NCBI GenBank assembly: GCA_002280555.1
Contig: NCEE01000019.1
Location: 47,261 to 111,260, forward strand
Reading direction: 5' to 3'
DNA length: 64,000 bases
From: Sphingomonas sp. 32-62-10
GTDB lineage: Bacteria > Pseudomonadota > Alphaproteobacteria > Sphingomonadales > Sphingomonadaceae
Part shown: positions 28,142 to 36,175 of the stretch, piece after piece
Numbering within the stretch: position 1 is the first letter of the stretch
Layout of the letters: each line of letters begins with the position of its first letter
The notes under the pieces: generated by a model
Seen by the model: the letters and a program-made list of their open reading frames with translations, nothing else
The model's database searches: none
What the model was told of the DNA's origin: nothing
Made by a program: the position numbers and the translations under genes

Positions 28142-29059
28142 ATGGCTAATGATGAACCGGCCGATCCCAGCCCCCGCGCTTCGGGGCGTCGCGACGGCAA
28201 TGTTACGATCGGTGTCCTGAGAGCGTTTGTCGAAGCCTTTGAACACGGAAGTTTCTCGAAGGCCGCGCAGAGTCAGGGCGTTTCCCAGCCCGCCATTTCC
28301 AATCAGATCAATGCGCTTGAGCAGACATTGGGCGTTCGCTTGATGAACCGACGCGGCGCGACCCTGACGCTGACCGACGTCGGTCGCGAAATCTTTGTCC
28401 GGGCGCGCCTGGCGCTGGCCAAGGTTGGCGAGATCGAAGATATCGCACGCGAGTTTCAGTCACTGCGCAAGGGACGGCTGATCGTCGGATTTTCAAGCCC
28501 GGCGCTTGCCGTTCCTGCCTTGGGACGCTTTCGCCAAGTCTATCCTGACATCGAGATTATTACCCGCAGCGGTAACTCCGAGCAGCTCCGCCAGGACCTC
28601 CTGGAATGCAGGATTGATCTGGCCCTGTTTTCACTGCTGACGCCAGACGACCACCTCGACTGCCGCCAGCTTGAAGATCTGGAACTTCAGCTGGTTTTGC
28701 GGGTTGACGACCCTCGCTTTCGGTCAGGGCATGCCTCCCTTCAAGAGCTGCTTAACGAACCGCTCATTTTCCGCGAGCCCGGATCGATGACCCGAGCCCT
28801 GACCGAGGCTGCGCTTAAACCTCTAGGTGCTTGGCAGGGTCCTGCCCTGACTGTCACAGGAAACGCAGCCGTTAAGTCGGCCGTTGCTGCGGGTCTCGGG
28901 TTGGCTCTGATGTTCCGGGGCGAAGCCGATGAAGATCGACGCCTGCGAACCGTCGACGTTGATGGCAGAGCCCATAGCGCCGGCTTTTATCTCGTGACCC
29001 TGCCTGAAAACGCTCAAGTTCCGTCGATCGCTGCGTTCTCGAGCATTGTAAAAAATTAA
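28142..29059 (+). CDS. LysR-family transcriptional regulator
   Basis: A 305-aa LTTR. The winged helix-turn-helix spans about residues 18-77 (AFEHGSFSKAAQSQGVSQPAISNQI), followed by a periplasmic-binding-protein-like effector domain. ATG 28142 was chosen because the upstream in-frame 71 codons lack homology. It lies between the divergent GMC operon and the co-directional phosphonate-ester operon that begins 50 bp downstream, so it may regulate either or both. Confidence 0.92.
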   Translation: MANDEPADPSPRASGRRDGNVTIGVLRAFVEAFEHGSFSKAAQSQGVSQPAISNQINALEQTLGVRLMNRRGATLTLTDVGREIFVRARLALAKVGEIEDIAREFQSLRKGRLIVGFSSPALAVPALGRFRQVYPDIEIITRSGNSEQLRQDLLECRIDLALFSLLTPDDHLDCRQLEDLELQLVLRVDDPRFRSGHASLQELLNEPLIFREPGSMTRALTEAALKPLGAWQGPALTVTGNAAVKSAVAAGLGLALMFRGEADEDRRLRTVDVDGRAHSAGFYLVTLPENAQVPSIAAFSSIVKN

Positions 29060-29078
29060 ATCATAATCCAAGTCACAT

Positions 29079-29099
29079 TATCATCATTTTTTCATGATA
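29079..29099. promoter_or_regulatory. AT-rich inverted repeat before the phosphonate-ester operon
   Basis: TATCAT (29079-29084) and ATGATA (29094-29099) form a dyad with a 9-nt T-rich centre, in an unusually AT-rich 60-bp spacer between the LysR gene and the hydrolase start. It could be a LysR operator or part of the promoter; no independent support. Confidence 0.35.
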
Positions 29100-29109
29100 C
29101 GTGATTGCT

Positions 29110-30576
29110 ATGAATGTTCTGCTCATCACGCTCGACCAGTTTCGGGGCGATTGTCTGTCCTGCGCGGGTCATCCTGTAGTGCGCACCCCGAACTTGGATC
29201 GCCTGGCCCAAGAGGGCGTCAGGCTGGCGCGCCACTACAGCCAAGCTGCGCCCTGCGGCCCTGGGCGGGCGAGCCTATACACCGGCATGTATCAGATGAA
29301 CCACCGGGTCGTCGCCAATGGCACGCCGCTGGACCGGCGCTTTGACAACCTGGCAAAAGCCGCCCGCCGGGCCGGGTTCACACCGGCCCTGTTCGGTTAT
29401 ACCGACCAGGCGATTGATCCGCGCGACGCCGACGGTCCCGAAGACCCACGGCTTAGCCACTATGATGAGGTCCTTCCCGGGTTTGAGGAGGTGTTCAGCC
29501 TCCGCCCCGGTCGCCCGTCGTCCTGGATCGATTGGCTGCGTGCCAAGGGGTTTGATCTTCCCGACGATGCCATGGCAGCAATCGCGACCGAAACCGATCG
29601 CCATGAAGACCTGAGCCTGTCTGCCTTTCTGACCGATCGTTTTTTGGAGTGGCTACCGCAGCAGGAACGTCCATGGTTCGCACATCTCAGCCAGTTCCGG
29701 CCTCATGAGCCGTTTGCCGCGGCTGGCAAGTTCGCGACGATGTACGCGCCAAACGACATGCCGTCGCCAATCGCGCCATCGACGGATCGCCACTGGCTTC
29801 ACGATTCGCTCATGCGCCATCCACTGCTTGCCGCGCCGAAAGGCGATGCTGCCCAAGCCGTCATGCAGACACAGTATTACGGCATGATCAGCGAGGCTGA
29901 CCATCAACTCGGTCGAGTGTGGCGCGCCTTGGAAGACCAGGGCTGCTGGGACGATACCTTGATTATCGTCACATCGGATCATGGCGAGCAACTGGGTGAT
30001 CATGGGCTGATTCAAAAGCTGGGATTTTTTGAGTCGAGTTTTCATGTTGTCGGGATCGTGCGCGATCCGCGGCCTGGTAAGGCGCGCGACGCGACGGTCG
30101 ACGCCTTCACAGAGAATGTCGACTGGTTCCCGACGCTTTGCGAGGCGATGGGGATTCCGGTGCCGGCCCAATGCGATGGCCTGCCGCTGAGCCCTTTCCT
30201 GGATGGCGAAGCGCCGCCGAATTGGTGGAGACGGGCGGCCCATTGGGAATTTGACTGGCGTTTCTCAGCAGTCCCGACGGCGGCCCATGGCTGGCCGAGG
30301 AACCGCAGCTTGGAAAGGATGACGTTGGCCGTCCGCCGCAGCGATTCCGCCGCCTATGTGCATTTCGGTGATGGTACGGGCTTGGTGTTCGATCTGGCCA
30401 CAGACCCAAGCTGGCGAACGAAGATCTCTGAGCCGTCAGCCGTTTTGGGCGAAGCGCAGGCCATGCTGACCTGGCGTGTGGAACATGCGGATCGCACCCT
30501 CACCGGCATGCTCGTCGAAAAAGGCGGAGTCGGCCGGTGGCCGACCATGCCGGAGGATTGGAGTCGCAGAGAATGA
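29110..30576 (+). CDS. Sulfatase-fold phosphonate/phosphate mono- or diester hydrolase (PMH-like)
   Basis: A 488-aa alkaline-phosphatase-superfamily enzyme. The formylglycine site is CGPGR (Cys about residue 49); metal-binding motifs are LDQFRGD near the N-terminus and TSDHGEQLGDHG near residue 295. ASLYTGMYQMNHR, NGTPLDRRF and ALFGYTDQA match phosphonate monoester hydrolases (PMH/PehA) better than arylsulfatases. Start is ATG 29110; a GTG at 29101 is possible. It heads a coupled operon with a PhnZ-like HD protein, consistent with freeing a phosphonic acid from an ester. Confidence 0.85.
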   Translation: MNVLLITLDQFRGDCLSCAGHPVVRTPNLDRLAQEGVRLARHYSQAAPCGPGRASLYTGMYQMNHRVVANGTPLDRRFDNLAKAARRAGFTPALFGYTDQAIDPRDADGPEDPRLSHYDEVLPGFEEVFSLRPGRPSSWIDWLRAKGFDLPDDAMAAIATETDRHEDLSLSAFLTDRFLEWLPQQERPWFAHLSQFRPHEPFAAAGKFATMYAPNDMPSPIAPSTDRHWLHDSLMRHPLLAAPKGDAAQAVMQTQYYGMISEADHQLGRVWRALEDQGCWDDTLIIVTSDHGEQLGDHGLIQKLGFFESSFHVVGIVRDPRPGKARDATVDAFTENVDWFPTLCEAMGIPVPAQCDGLPLSPFLDGEAPPNWWRRAAHWEFDWRFSAVPTAAHGWPRNRSLERMTLAVRRSDSAAYVHFGDGTGLVFDLATDPSWRTKISEPSAVLGEAQAMLTWRVEHADRTLTGMLVEKGGVGRWPTMPEDWSRRE

Positions 30577-31148
30577 TCGAAGAAAATACCAAGCCAATCG
30601 CAGGCGTCGCGGCGGAAAACCGATTCCTGAACATCGACGACCTTATCGACTACCTCTCCAAACTGGCGTTCAGCCCGATGACCGAGCCGGGTCTTGTCGA
30701 GTTGGATCATGCCCTCCAGTGCGCTGCGGAACTGAAGGCGATCCGGCCAGATGATCTCGAGCTTCAGGTCGCGGGCCTGGTGCACGACATTGCCCACAGC
30801 CTTTCCCATATTCGCGAGCACGATAAAGTCGGCGCAGACGCGGTCCGCCACATCCTGGGGGATCGCGTCGCCGATCTTGTGGCGCTGCATGTAGCGGCCA
30901 AGCGATACCTTGTCGCAACCGATGACGAGTATCGATCGAGATTGTCGCCCATCAGCGTTCAGACGCTCGACCTTCAGGGCGGAACGATGAGTGCCGATGA
31001 AATCGTATTGTTCGAAGCGGACCCTAACGGGCGGGATGCCTGCCTGCTGCGTATCGCGGATGAGGCCGCCAAGGAACCAGATCGTGCTGTCCCTGGCCTG
31101 GACGCCTGGATCGAGCCGCTTCGGCGTGTCGCGGCCTCGCGAGGGTGA
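30573..31148 (+). CDS. HD-domain protein, PhnZ-like diiron oxygenase candidate
   Basis: A 191-aa HD protein related to PhnZ, which oxidatively cleaves 2-amino-1-hydroxyethylphosphonate with a mixed-valent diiron centre. LDHALQCA, the HD pair in LVHDIAHSL, REHDKVGA and LHVAAKRYL are conserved, as is the SVQTLDLQGGTMSADE block typical of the family. The loop Tyr of PhnZ appears to be Met here (SPMTEPG). Start ATG 30573 overlaps the previous stop. No PhnY hydroxylase gene is visible, so the substrate may already be hydroxylated, or the activity may differ. Confidence 0.82.
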   Translation: MIEENTKPIAGVAAENRFLNIDDLIDYLSKLAFSPMTEPGLVELDHALQCAAELKAIRPDDLELQVAGLVHDIAHSLSHIREHDKVGADAVRHILGDRVADLVALHVAAKRYLVATDDEYRSRLSPISVQTLDLQGGTMSADEIVLFEADPNGRDACLLRIADEAAKEPDRAVPGLDAWIEPLRRVAASRG

Positions 31149-32311
31149 CCCTGAAAACGATCAGCTTGGACGATCCTGCGCTTGACGTGGCCGGAGCACT
31201 GGACATTCAGCGCAGCGTCGACCGGATTTTGGTTCGTCGACTGCCGAGCTGGACGCGCGCCCAAACGCCCGAACCCGCTTTCGATCTGATGGTTGCGATG
31301 GGGTCAGGCGTCCGGTTGCGCCTGATGACCGACGCGGCAATTATCGAAGTCGATGCGGTCGTCACCGGCCTACAATTTGGAACCGAGCCGCGTCGGCCCG
31401 TTGTGTTTGATTTTTGTGAAAACGGGGTCCTATCGGCGCGCGAGGAAACCGCGAGCGGGCATACAATCGTTGTCGATGGTTCGGAAATACGGTTTGTTCC
31501 AGGCTCGCCCCTCACCCTGCGATTCTCCGCGACCAGCGACGGTCCGAGGGTAGTTGAGATCTGGTTTCCGCAGTCGGCGCTAACCGAGATTCAAGCGGTG
31601 CGATTGTCCGCAGACGCCGATCTGACCATAGCTCCGTCCTCAAAGCCGCTGTGGGCCCAATATGGCAGTTCAATCACCCATGGCATGGAGGCTGAAGGGC
31701 CGTCAGACACTTGGCCGGCCGTCGTTGCGCGCCAGGCGGATCTTGATCTGACCAATCTTGGCCTCGCCGGACAATGTCACCTGGACGGCTTTGTTGCGCG
31801 CACCCTGCGCGACGGGCCATTCGACCTGATCGGACTGGAACTTGGTGCAAATATCGTCGCGTCGGACTCGATGAGGCGTCGCACTTTTGTCAGCGCGGTT
31901 CATAGCACCCTCGACACGATCCGCGACCGAAAGCCTAACACACCTATCTTCATCATGTCGCCGATCCATAGCCCATTAGTAGATGATCGGCCTGGTCCTC
32001 TTCGCCGGCGTTCAGGCGGCGGATATGAACGCATGGAGCGGCCCGAGGCTGTTGACGACGGCGCCCTTACCCTGGCGTCGGTGCGCGAAATCCTCCAGTC
32101 AATCTCAACACAGCGAAAAACGGCTGGGGATACCAATCTTCATTACTTGGACGGACTGACGCTTTTTGGCGCAGCAGAAATGGCGATGATGCCCGATCAG
32201 CTCCATCCCGACGCCGACGGCCATCAGCTTCTCGGCGATCGCTTCGCCCGCATGATGTTCGGCGAAACGGGGCCCCTGCGCACCTGGCGACAAGCGGAAC
32301 AACGACCTTGA
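31145..32311 (+). CDS. SGNH/GDSL-type hydrolase
   Basis: A 388-aa esterase-like protein: N-terminal beta-rich domain (to about residue 165), then an SGNH domain with block I YGSSITHG (nucleophile Ser), block II Gly in GLAGQCHLDG, block III GLELGANI, and block V HPDADGHQ supplying Asp-His. It probably removes acyl groups. GTG start overlaps the HD gene stop (GTGA). No signal peptide is apparent, so it acts in the cytoplasm on an imported substrate. Confidence 0.85.
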   Translation: MTLKTISLDDPALDVAGALDIQRSVDRILVRRLPSWTRAQTPEPAFDLMVAMGSGVRLRLMTDAAIIEVDAVVTGLQFGTEPRRPVVFDFCENGVLSAREETASGHTIVVDGSEIRFVPGSPLTLRFSATSDGPRVVEIWFPQSALTEIQAVRLSADADLTIAPSSKPLWAQYGSSITHGMEAEGPSDTWPAVVARQADLDLTNLGLAGQCHLDGFVARTLRDGPFDLIGLELGANIVASDSMRRRTFVSAVHSTLDTIRDRKPNTPIFIMSPIHSPLVDDRPGPLRRRSGGGYERMERPEAVDDGALTLASVREILQSISTQRKTAGDTNLHYLDGLTLFGAAEMAMMPDQLHPDADGHQLLGDRFARMMFGETGPLRTWRQAEQRP

Positions 32312-33639
32312 CCGTGGATCGCCCTGATCGCCTCACTTGGCCGCAGATCCTCGCGCTCTCGGCGCCGGCCTTTGTGACGTCGGGGTTCCTGGTTCCTCTT
32401 GCTGTTTTCATCCCCGCCTTCCTAACGGAGCATGTCGGCCTGTCGCTGGGGGCGGTCGGAACCATCCTATTTATTGGTCGGCTTTGGGACGTTCTGAACG
32501 ACCCGATCATGGGGGCGCTTACCGACGCCACGGCGACGCCGATCGGGCGACGCCGCCCCTGGATTATCGCCGGGATGCCACTGGCGCTGGTGGGTACATG
32601 GCAGATCTATTTTGCCCAGCCCGGCAGCGACTTTACCTCGATCGCGGCCTGGATGGTCATTTTGTTCGCCGGCTGGACCATGATCATCGTCGCTCATGGA
32701 GCCTGGGGTGCGGAGATATCCGGCGATTATGATGAGCGGTCCCGCATCTTCGGCGCCAAAATGATCGCGGTTGCGCTGTCGATCCCGATATTCGTGCTGG
32801 GCCCCGCGATCCTTGAGCGGACATCGGGGGCCGACATCGCGCAACAGATGGGCCTGATGGGCTATACAGTGATGATCGGCATGCCGATCACGATCGGCCT
32901 ACTGCTCTGGTTGACCCCTGAACCGAAATGCCAACCGGCTAGGCTCACCTGGGCGGGGATCGCCGATTCTTATCTTCTGATCTTCCGTCAGAACAAATTT
33001 GCTTTCGTCTCTGCTGCTTATTTTTTTGTCGGGGCGTCAGAGGCGATTGGTTCGAGCATCTTCGTCTTCCTGGTTCGCGATGCCCTCAGCCTTCCGAACT
33101 GGGCGGCCTCATTTCTGGTCGTGCAGGCCGTCACCTGTCTCGTTTCGCTCCCATTCTGGCTGATGCTCTCGCACCGGACGGACAAGCGCGTGGCGCTCAT
33201 CGGCGTTTTCACGCTCATGGCATTGGTTGCGCCCATTCCCCTGTTCCTACCGAGTGGGAACATCGCCGTTTTTGCGCTCTACGCTGCGGCCAAGGGACTG
33301 ACATGGGGCGCAGAATATACGTTGCTGCGATCGATCGTCGCTGATCTCGTCGATGATGATGCCGACGCCCAGGGCGCGAACCGCGCCGGCGCGTTTTACG
33401 CATCCTTCAGCCTTACCTTCGGCATTGCCCAAGCCTTGGGCAGCGCGGGCGCCTTATGGTTCTTGTCCGGCCTGGGCTTCTCCCCTTCGGCTGCACCGGA
33501 AGATCGAGCTGCTTTTGGAGAGGTGCTGAGGTGGATTGCCGCCTGTGCGCCATTTGTTGCTGCGGTTACTTGTGCCGGTCTGATGACGCAGTTTCGGATG
33601 ACGCGGAGCGATGTCGCTTTACGTCGGGCCGCTGGATAA
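32308..33639 (+). CDS. GPH-family (MelB/LacS-like) MFS transporter
   Basis: A 443-aa twelve-helix transporter. The DVLNDPIMGALTD motif in TM2-TM3 and RRRPWII in the following loop are signatures of glycoside-pentoside-hexuronide:cation symporters. It starts at a TTG overlapping the preceding stop (TTGA); a GTG two codons later is possible. As last gene of the operon it likely imports the substrate, which may be a sugar- or polyol-linked phosphonate or phosphate ester. Confidence 0.9.
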   Translation: MTVDRPDRLTWPQILALSAPAFVTSGFLVPLAVFIPAFLTEHVGLSLGAVGTILFIGRLWDVLNDPIMGALTDATATPIGRRRPWIIAGMPLALVGTWQIYFAQPGSDFTSIAAWMVILFAGWTMIIVAHGAWGAEISGDYDERSRIFGAKMIAVALSIPIFVLGPAILERTSGADIAQQMGLMGYTVMIGMPITIGLLLWLTPEPKCQPARLTWAGIADSYLLIFRQNKFAFVSAAYFFVGASEAIGSSIFVFLVRDALSLPNWAASFLVVQAVTCLVSLPFWLMLSHRTDKRVALIGVFTLMALVAPIPLFLPSGNIAVFALYAAAKGLTWGAEYTLLRSIVADLVDDDADAQGANRAGAFYASFSLTFGIAQALGSAGALWFLSGLGFSPSAAPEDRAAFGEVLRWIAACAPFVAAVTCAGLMTQFRMTRSDVALRRAAG

Positions 33640-33743
33640 TGGGTCCGGTGCGGGTTAGCCCTGTTACCTGTCAGGTTGAGAGGCATGCGGTTTGAATCGA
33701 ATTACTGCCCCAGGCCGGGCCTAATGCAAATCTGACTATCTAA

Positions 33744-33945
33744 GCCGGTGGATGGCACAGCCCCGGACGCTACCGGCAAGTCGGCACCATCCGGGTGAGT
33801 AGGCGCGCCAATCCCTAGGGGACGTCCATAATTACCATTATGCGAACTCAGCCGTATCCCGAGCGGCGTCACGTGGCTTGAAATGGCATGCTCTGAAAGA
33901 GCGGGTCTGCACCGGCTATCAAATGCTCAGGAGGATTTGATAGCC
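33744..33945 (+). ncRNA. Structured noncoding repeat, copy 1 (unidentified RNA or mobile-element end)
   Basis: Shares long blocks with 41634-41841 in the same orientation: a 55-nt block from GCCGGTGGATGG to CCGGGTGAG with one difference, and a block from ATTATGCGAACTCAGCC to GAGCGGCGTC. Between and after these, sequences differ but hairpins persist. Here the last stem is GGCTATCAAA/TTTGATAGCC (33914-33923 with 33936-33945). CCCGGA/TCCGGG could pair inside block 1. No ORF. I do not recognise the family with certainty. Confidence 0.7.
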
Positions 33946-34097
33946 ATCTCGATCGACGAATCAAAGGTTCTGGCACCACCAGGGCACCCTAACACCGTCG
34001 GCACGTTTCAGACGGCGCTGTCGTGTTCGATGCGTGGGAGTTGTATGTATAACAACGGGGTCGCTCGGCTCGCCGCTTGGCGTTCGAGTTTACGAAG

Positions 34098-34198
34098 CCA
34101 CTAGTAACCTGCACGACAAGGATACCGCCCCAGGAGATCGCGAATACGAGAGCAAAGTAGATCAGAACACGGCAGCGCATGAGCCAATTTCGTGTCAT
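34098..34198 (-). pseudogene. CPBP-type membrane protease, N-terminal fragment
   Basis: From an ATG at 34198 the minus strand reads MTRNWLMRCRVLIYFALVFA and continues ISWGGILVVQVTSGF before homology stops near 34100. This is the first membrane helix typical of CPBP (CAAX/bacteriocin-processing) proteases. The rest of the gene is absent and the fragment abuts the region of structured repeat copy 1, so a deletion or insertion removed it. Confidence 0.5.
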
Positions 34199-34223
34199 GC
34201 CGGGAAGCCTCTTGCCGGGTGAA

Positions 34224-34984
34224 CTATACTTCGGACGGCATTTCAGGGCCGGGCTTCACAAGCGCGACAAGCGCGACAAGGATCGTGATCGCTGCCACCA
34301 GCGAATAGGCTTGCGCATCGCCGCCTTTCGGCATGATGGGCAAGACCATCGAACACCAGTTGATCACGCTGTGCAGCAGAATCGCGGGCAGCACGCTTAA
34401 CCGCGCGTTGACCGAGAGGCGTGCCATGACGACCGACAGGCCGATCGTGCTGACGACGAACATCATCATAGGCAGATCAGCCTGAGCAGTGTCTGTCATC
34501 AGCAAGAGCGGCACATGCCAAAGCGCCCAGACGGCGCCAACGATCACGCCCGCCCATCGCCATCCCATCCGCTCGCTTAGCTTTGGCAGCGCATAGCCGC
34601 GCCAGCCGAATTCCTCGCCCAGCGGGCCGCCGAGGATCATGACGAGCGGGAACTGCGCACGCCGATAGACCATTGAACAGCAAGCGCGGTGCCCATGATC
34701 AGCGGCGGCACAAGCATCGCGAGCGCATACCAGCGCCAGCCAAGCCGCCAGTTAAGGCACGTTTTGATCCAACGGCGTAATCCGGGCACGCCTTCAAACA
34801 TGAGCGCCGTAAGAATAGCGGCAAGGCCGGGTCCGAAAGCAGAAGCGAGAAAAAGCACGCTACTTAACCCTGGCCAACCGGACTTGGTGAGCGAGGCGAG
34901 CCACCAGAGGCTCCAAGTCCAGACGAAGGTCAATGCGAAGAAGATAAGGATGGCTGCGCTGGAAGACATGGCCTGATGTGGCAT
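34224..34984 (-). pseudogene. CPBP-family intramembrane metalloprotease, deleted/frameshifted
   Basis: The 5' part (ATG 34984, with GGAAGG Shine-Dalgarno) encodes three membrane helices and runs out of frame after MGTALAVQW near 34670. The 3' part in another frame has the catalytic EEFGWRGYAL (EExxxR), the HVPLL histidine and the LHSVIN motif. The linker between the halves is shorter than in the intact CPBP protein at 56191-57021, so an out-of-frame deletion is likely. A second CPBP scrap lies just downstream. Confidence 0.75.
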
Positions 34985-35013
34985 CTCGACCTTCCCGACG
35001 GCGACGGCGTTTG

Positions 35014-36111
35014 TCACGCCATGATGACCGACGCCGTTGGTCGCCGTGTCGAGAATGGCAATGGCGGTCCATAACCGAAACGCATCACGATATCCGGGCG
35101 CCCGCCGGGCAGGCCGACCAGTGCGGCGAGATCGGGTCGCAGGCTGGCCACTTCGACCGGCTGATTGATGAAGGCGTGCTTCAGCCCGAGCGCGGTCGCC
35201 TGCAGGGCAAAGCGCTGACAGGCTTGACCCACGGCCACCCAATGCGCCGGATCGGCCCGCGCACCGGCGAACACCGCGATCCCGGCAGAGGAGCGTATCT
35301 GGCGGGCGTAGGTGTCGTTCTGTGATTGCGCCGGGGACAGCCAGTCGAACGCGAACGGGCCAAGCCAGTCTGGCAGCGCGGGGTTGCCGCTCGCCACGCT
35401 GTAGAGCCCATCGTTGCTGCGCAAAGCCTGACGTGGGTTGAACCGGAGCCACGATTTCAACTCGCGCACGAACGCCGCGTCGGCCATTTGCGCGCTGTTG
35501 CCAGTAACCACCAGATCGCGCAGACGGTCAATCCGGGGGCGATCGGTGAGCAATACCAGATCAACGCCGGGCACGGCGGCTGACTTCGCAAGCAGATCGA
35601 GATCGCTCGCGCTGACCCCGCTGCCGTCATACTCGGCGCGGGTCGATTGGCGCTTCGGGATAGCGTCGAACAGCGCCGATCGCGTTGCTGGCCCGCTTCC
35701 GAAATCGAACGTCACGGTCCCGCCACCTGTTGGATCGAAGCCAACGCTACCGGGCCTGCCGCGCGCGGCCGATGCCAGCGCCAGGTTCTCCGCTGCGCAG
35801 CCCAGGCTCACAAACACGTGATGATCGTCAGGATCGACGATGGGCGTGCGCCGGGTGAGATCGGGCAGAATCTCGATCCGCTGCTCGTCCAGCCGAAATC
35901 GCCATGGCTGCGTGTTGTGGCCATTGGGCGCAAGCGTGGCATAGCGGACCAGATCACGGAAATGCGCCGGATCGGCGAGCGGGGCACGCAGCGGGGCGAT
36001 GCTGGCTGCATAGTCATTGGATGTGCCCATGCCCGACAGCGCTAGCCAGGTGGCACCTCCGCCGATGGCAAAGGTTGCTCCCGCGCCGATTAGTATCTGT
36101 CTGCGGTTCAT
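35014..36111 (-). CDS. Acg-family nitroreductase-fold FMN protein with Tat-type leader
   Basis: A 365-aa protein with a twin-arginine leader (MNRRQILIGAGATFAIGGG) and an Acg-type nitroreductase domain (APNGHNTQPWRF near residue 61, then RQSTRAEYD). Mycobacterial Acg belongs to the hypoxia regulon and lacks classical nitroreductase activity; the function here is unknown. It lies downstream of the P-type ATPase on the same strand with a 64-bp gap. The leader would place it in the periplasm or outer face of the membrane. Confidence 0.85.
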   Translation of the reverse strand: MNRRQILIGAGATFAIGGGATWLALSGMGTSNDYAASIAPLRAPLADPAHFRDLVRYATLAPNGHNTQPWRFRLDEQRIEILPDLTRRTPIVDPDDHHVFVSLGCAAENLALASAARGRPGSVGFDPTGGGTVTFDFGSGPATRSALFDAIPKRQSTRAEYDGSGVSASDLDLLAKSAAVPGVDLVLLTDRPRIDRLRDLVVTGNSAQMADAAFVRELKSWLRFNPRQALRSNDGLYSVASGNPALPDWLGPFAFDWLSPAQSQNDTYARQIRSSAGIAVFAGARADPAHWVAVGQACQRFALQATALGLKHAFINQPVEVASLRPDLAALVGLPGGRPDIVMRFGYGPPLPFSTRRPTASVIMA

Positions 36112-36175
36112 GGGTTGGTCCTCGTTAAGATGGGGAATTGGCCGCCGTGCCGACGTCGTTGGGGCAGAAGATTAC

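Noticed and set aside
33883..34104. Open frame of 73 codons starting in structured repeat copy 1
   Set aside because: It runs through a conserved RNA-like block and hairpin, the frame is not preserved in copy 2, and no family resemblance is seen.
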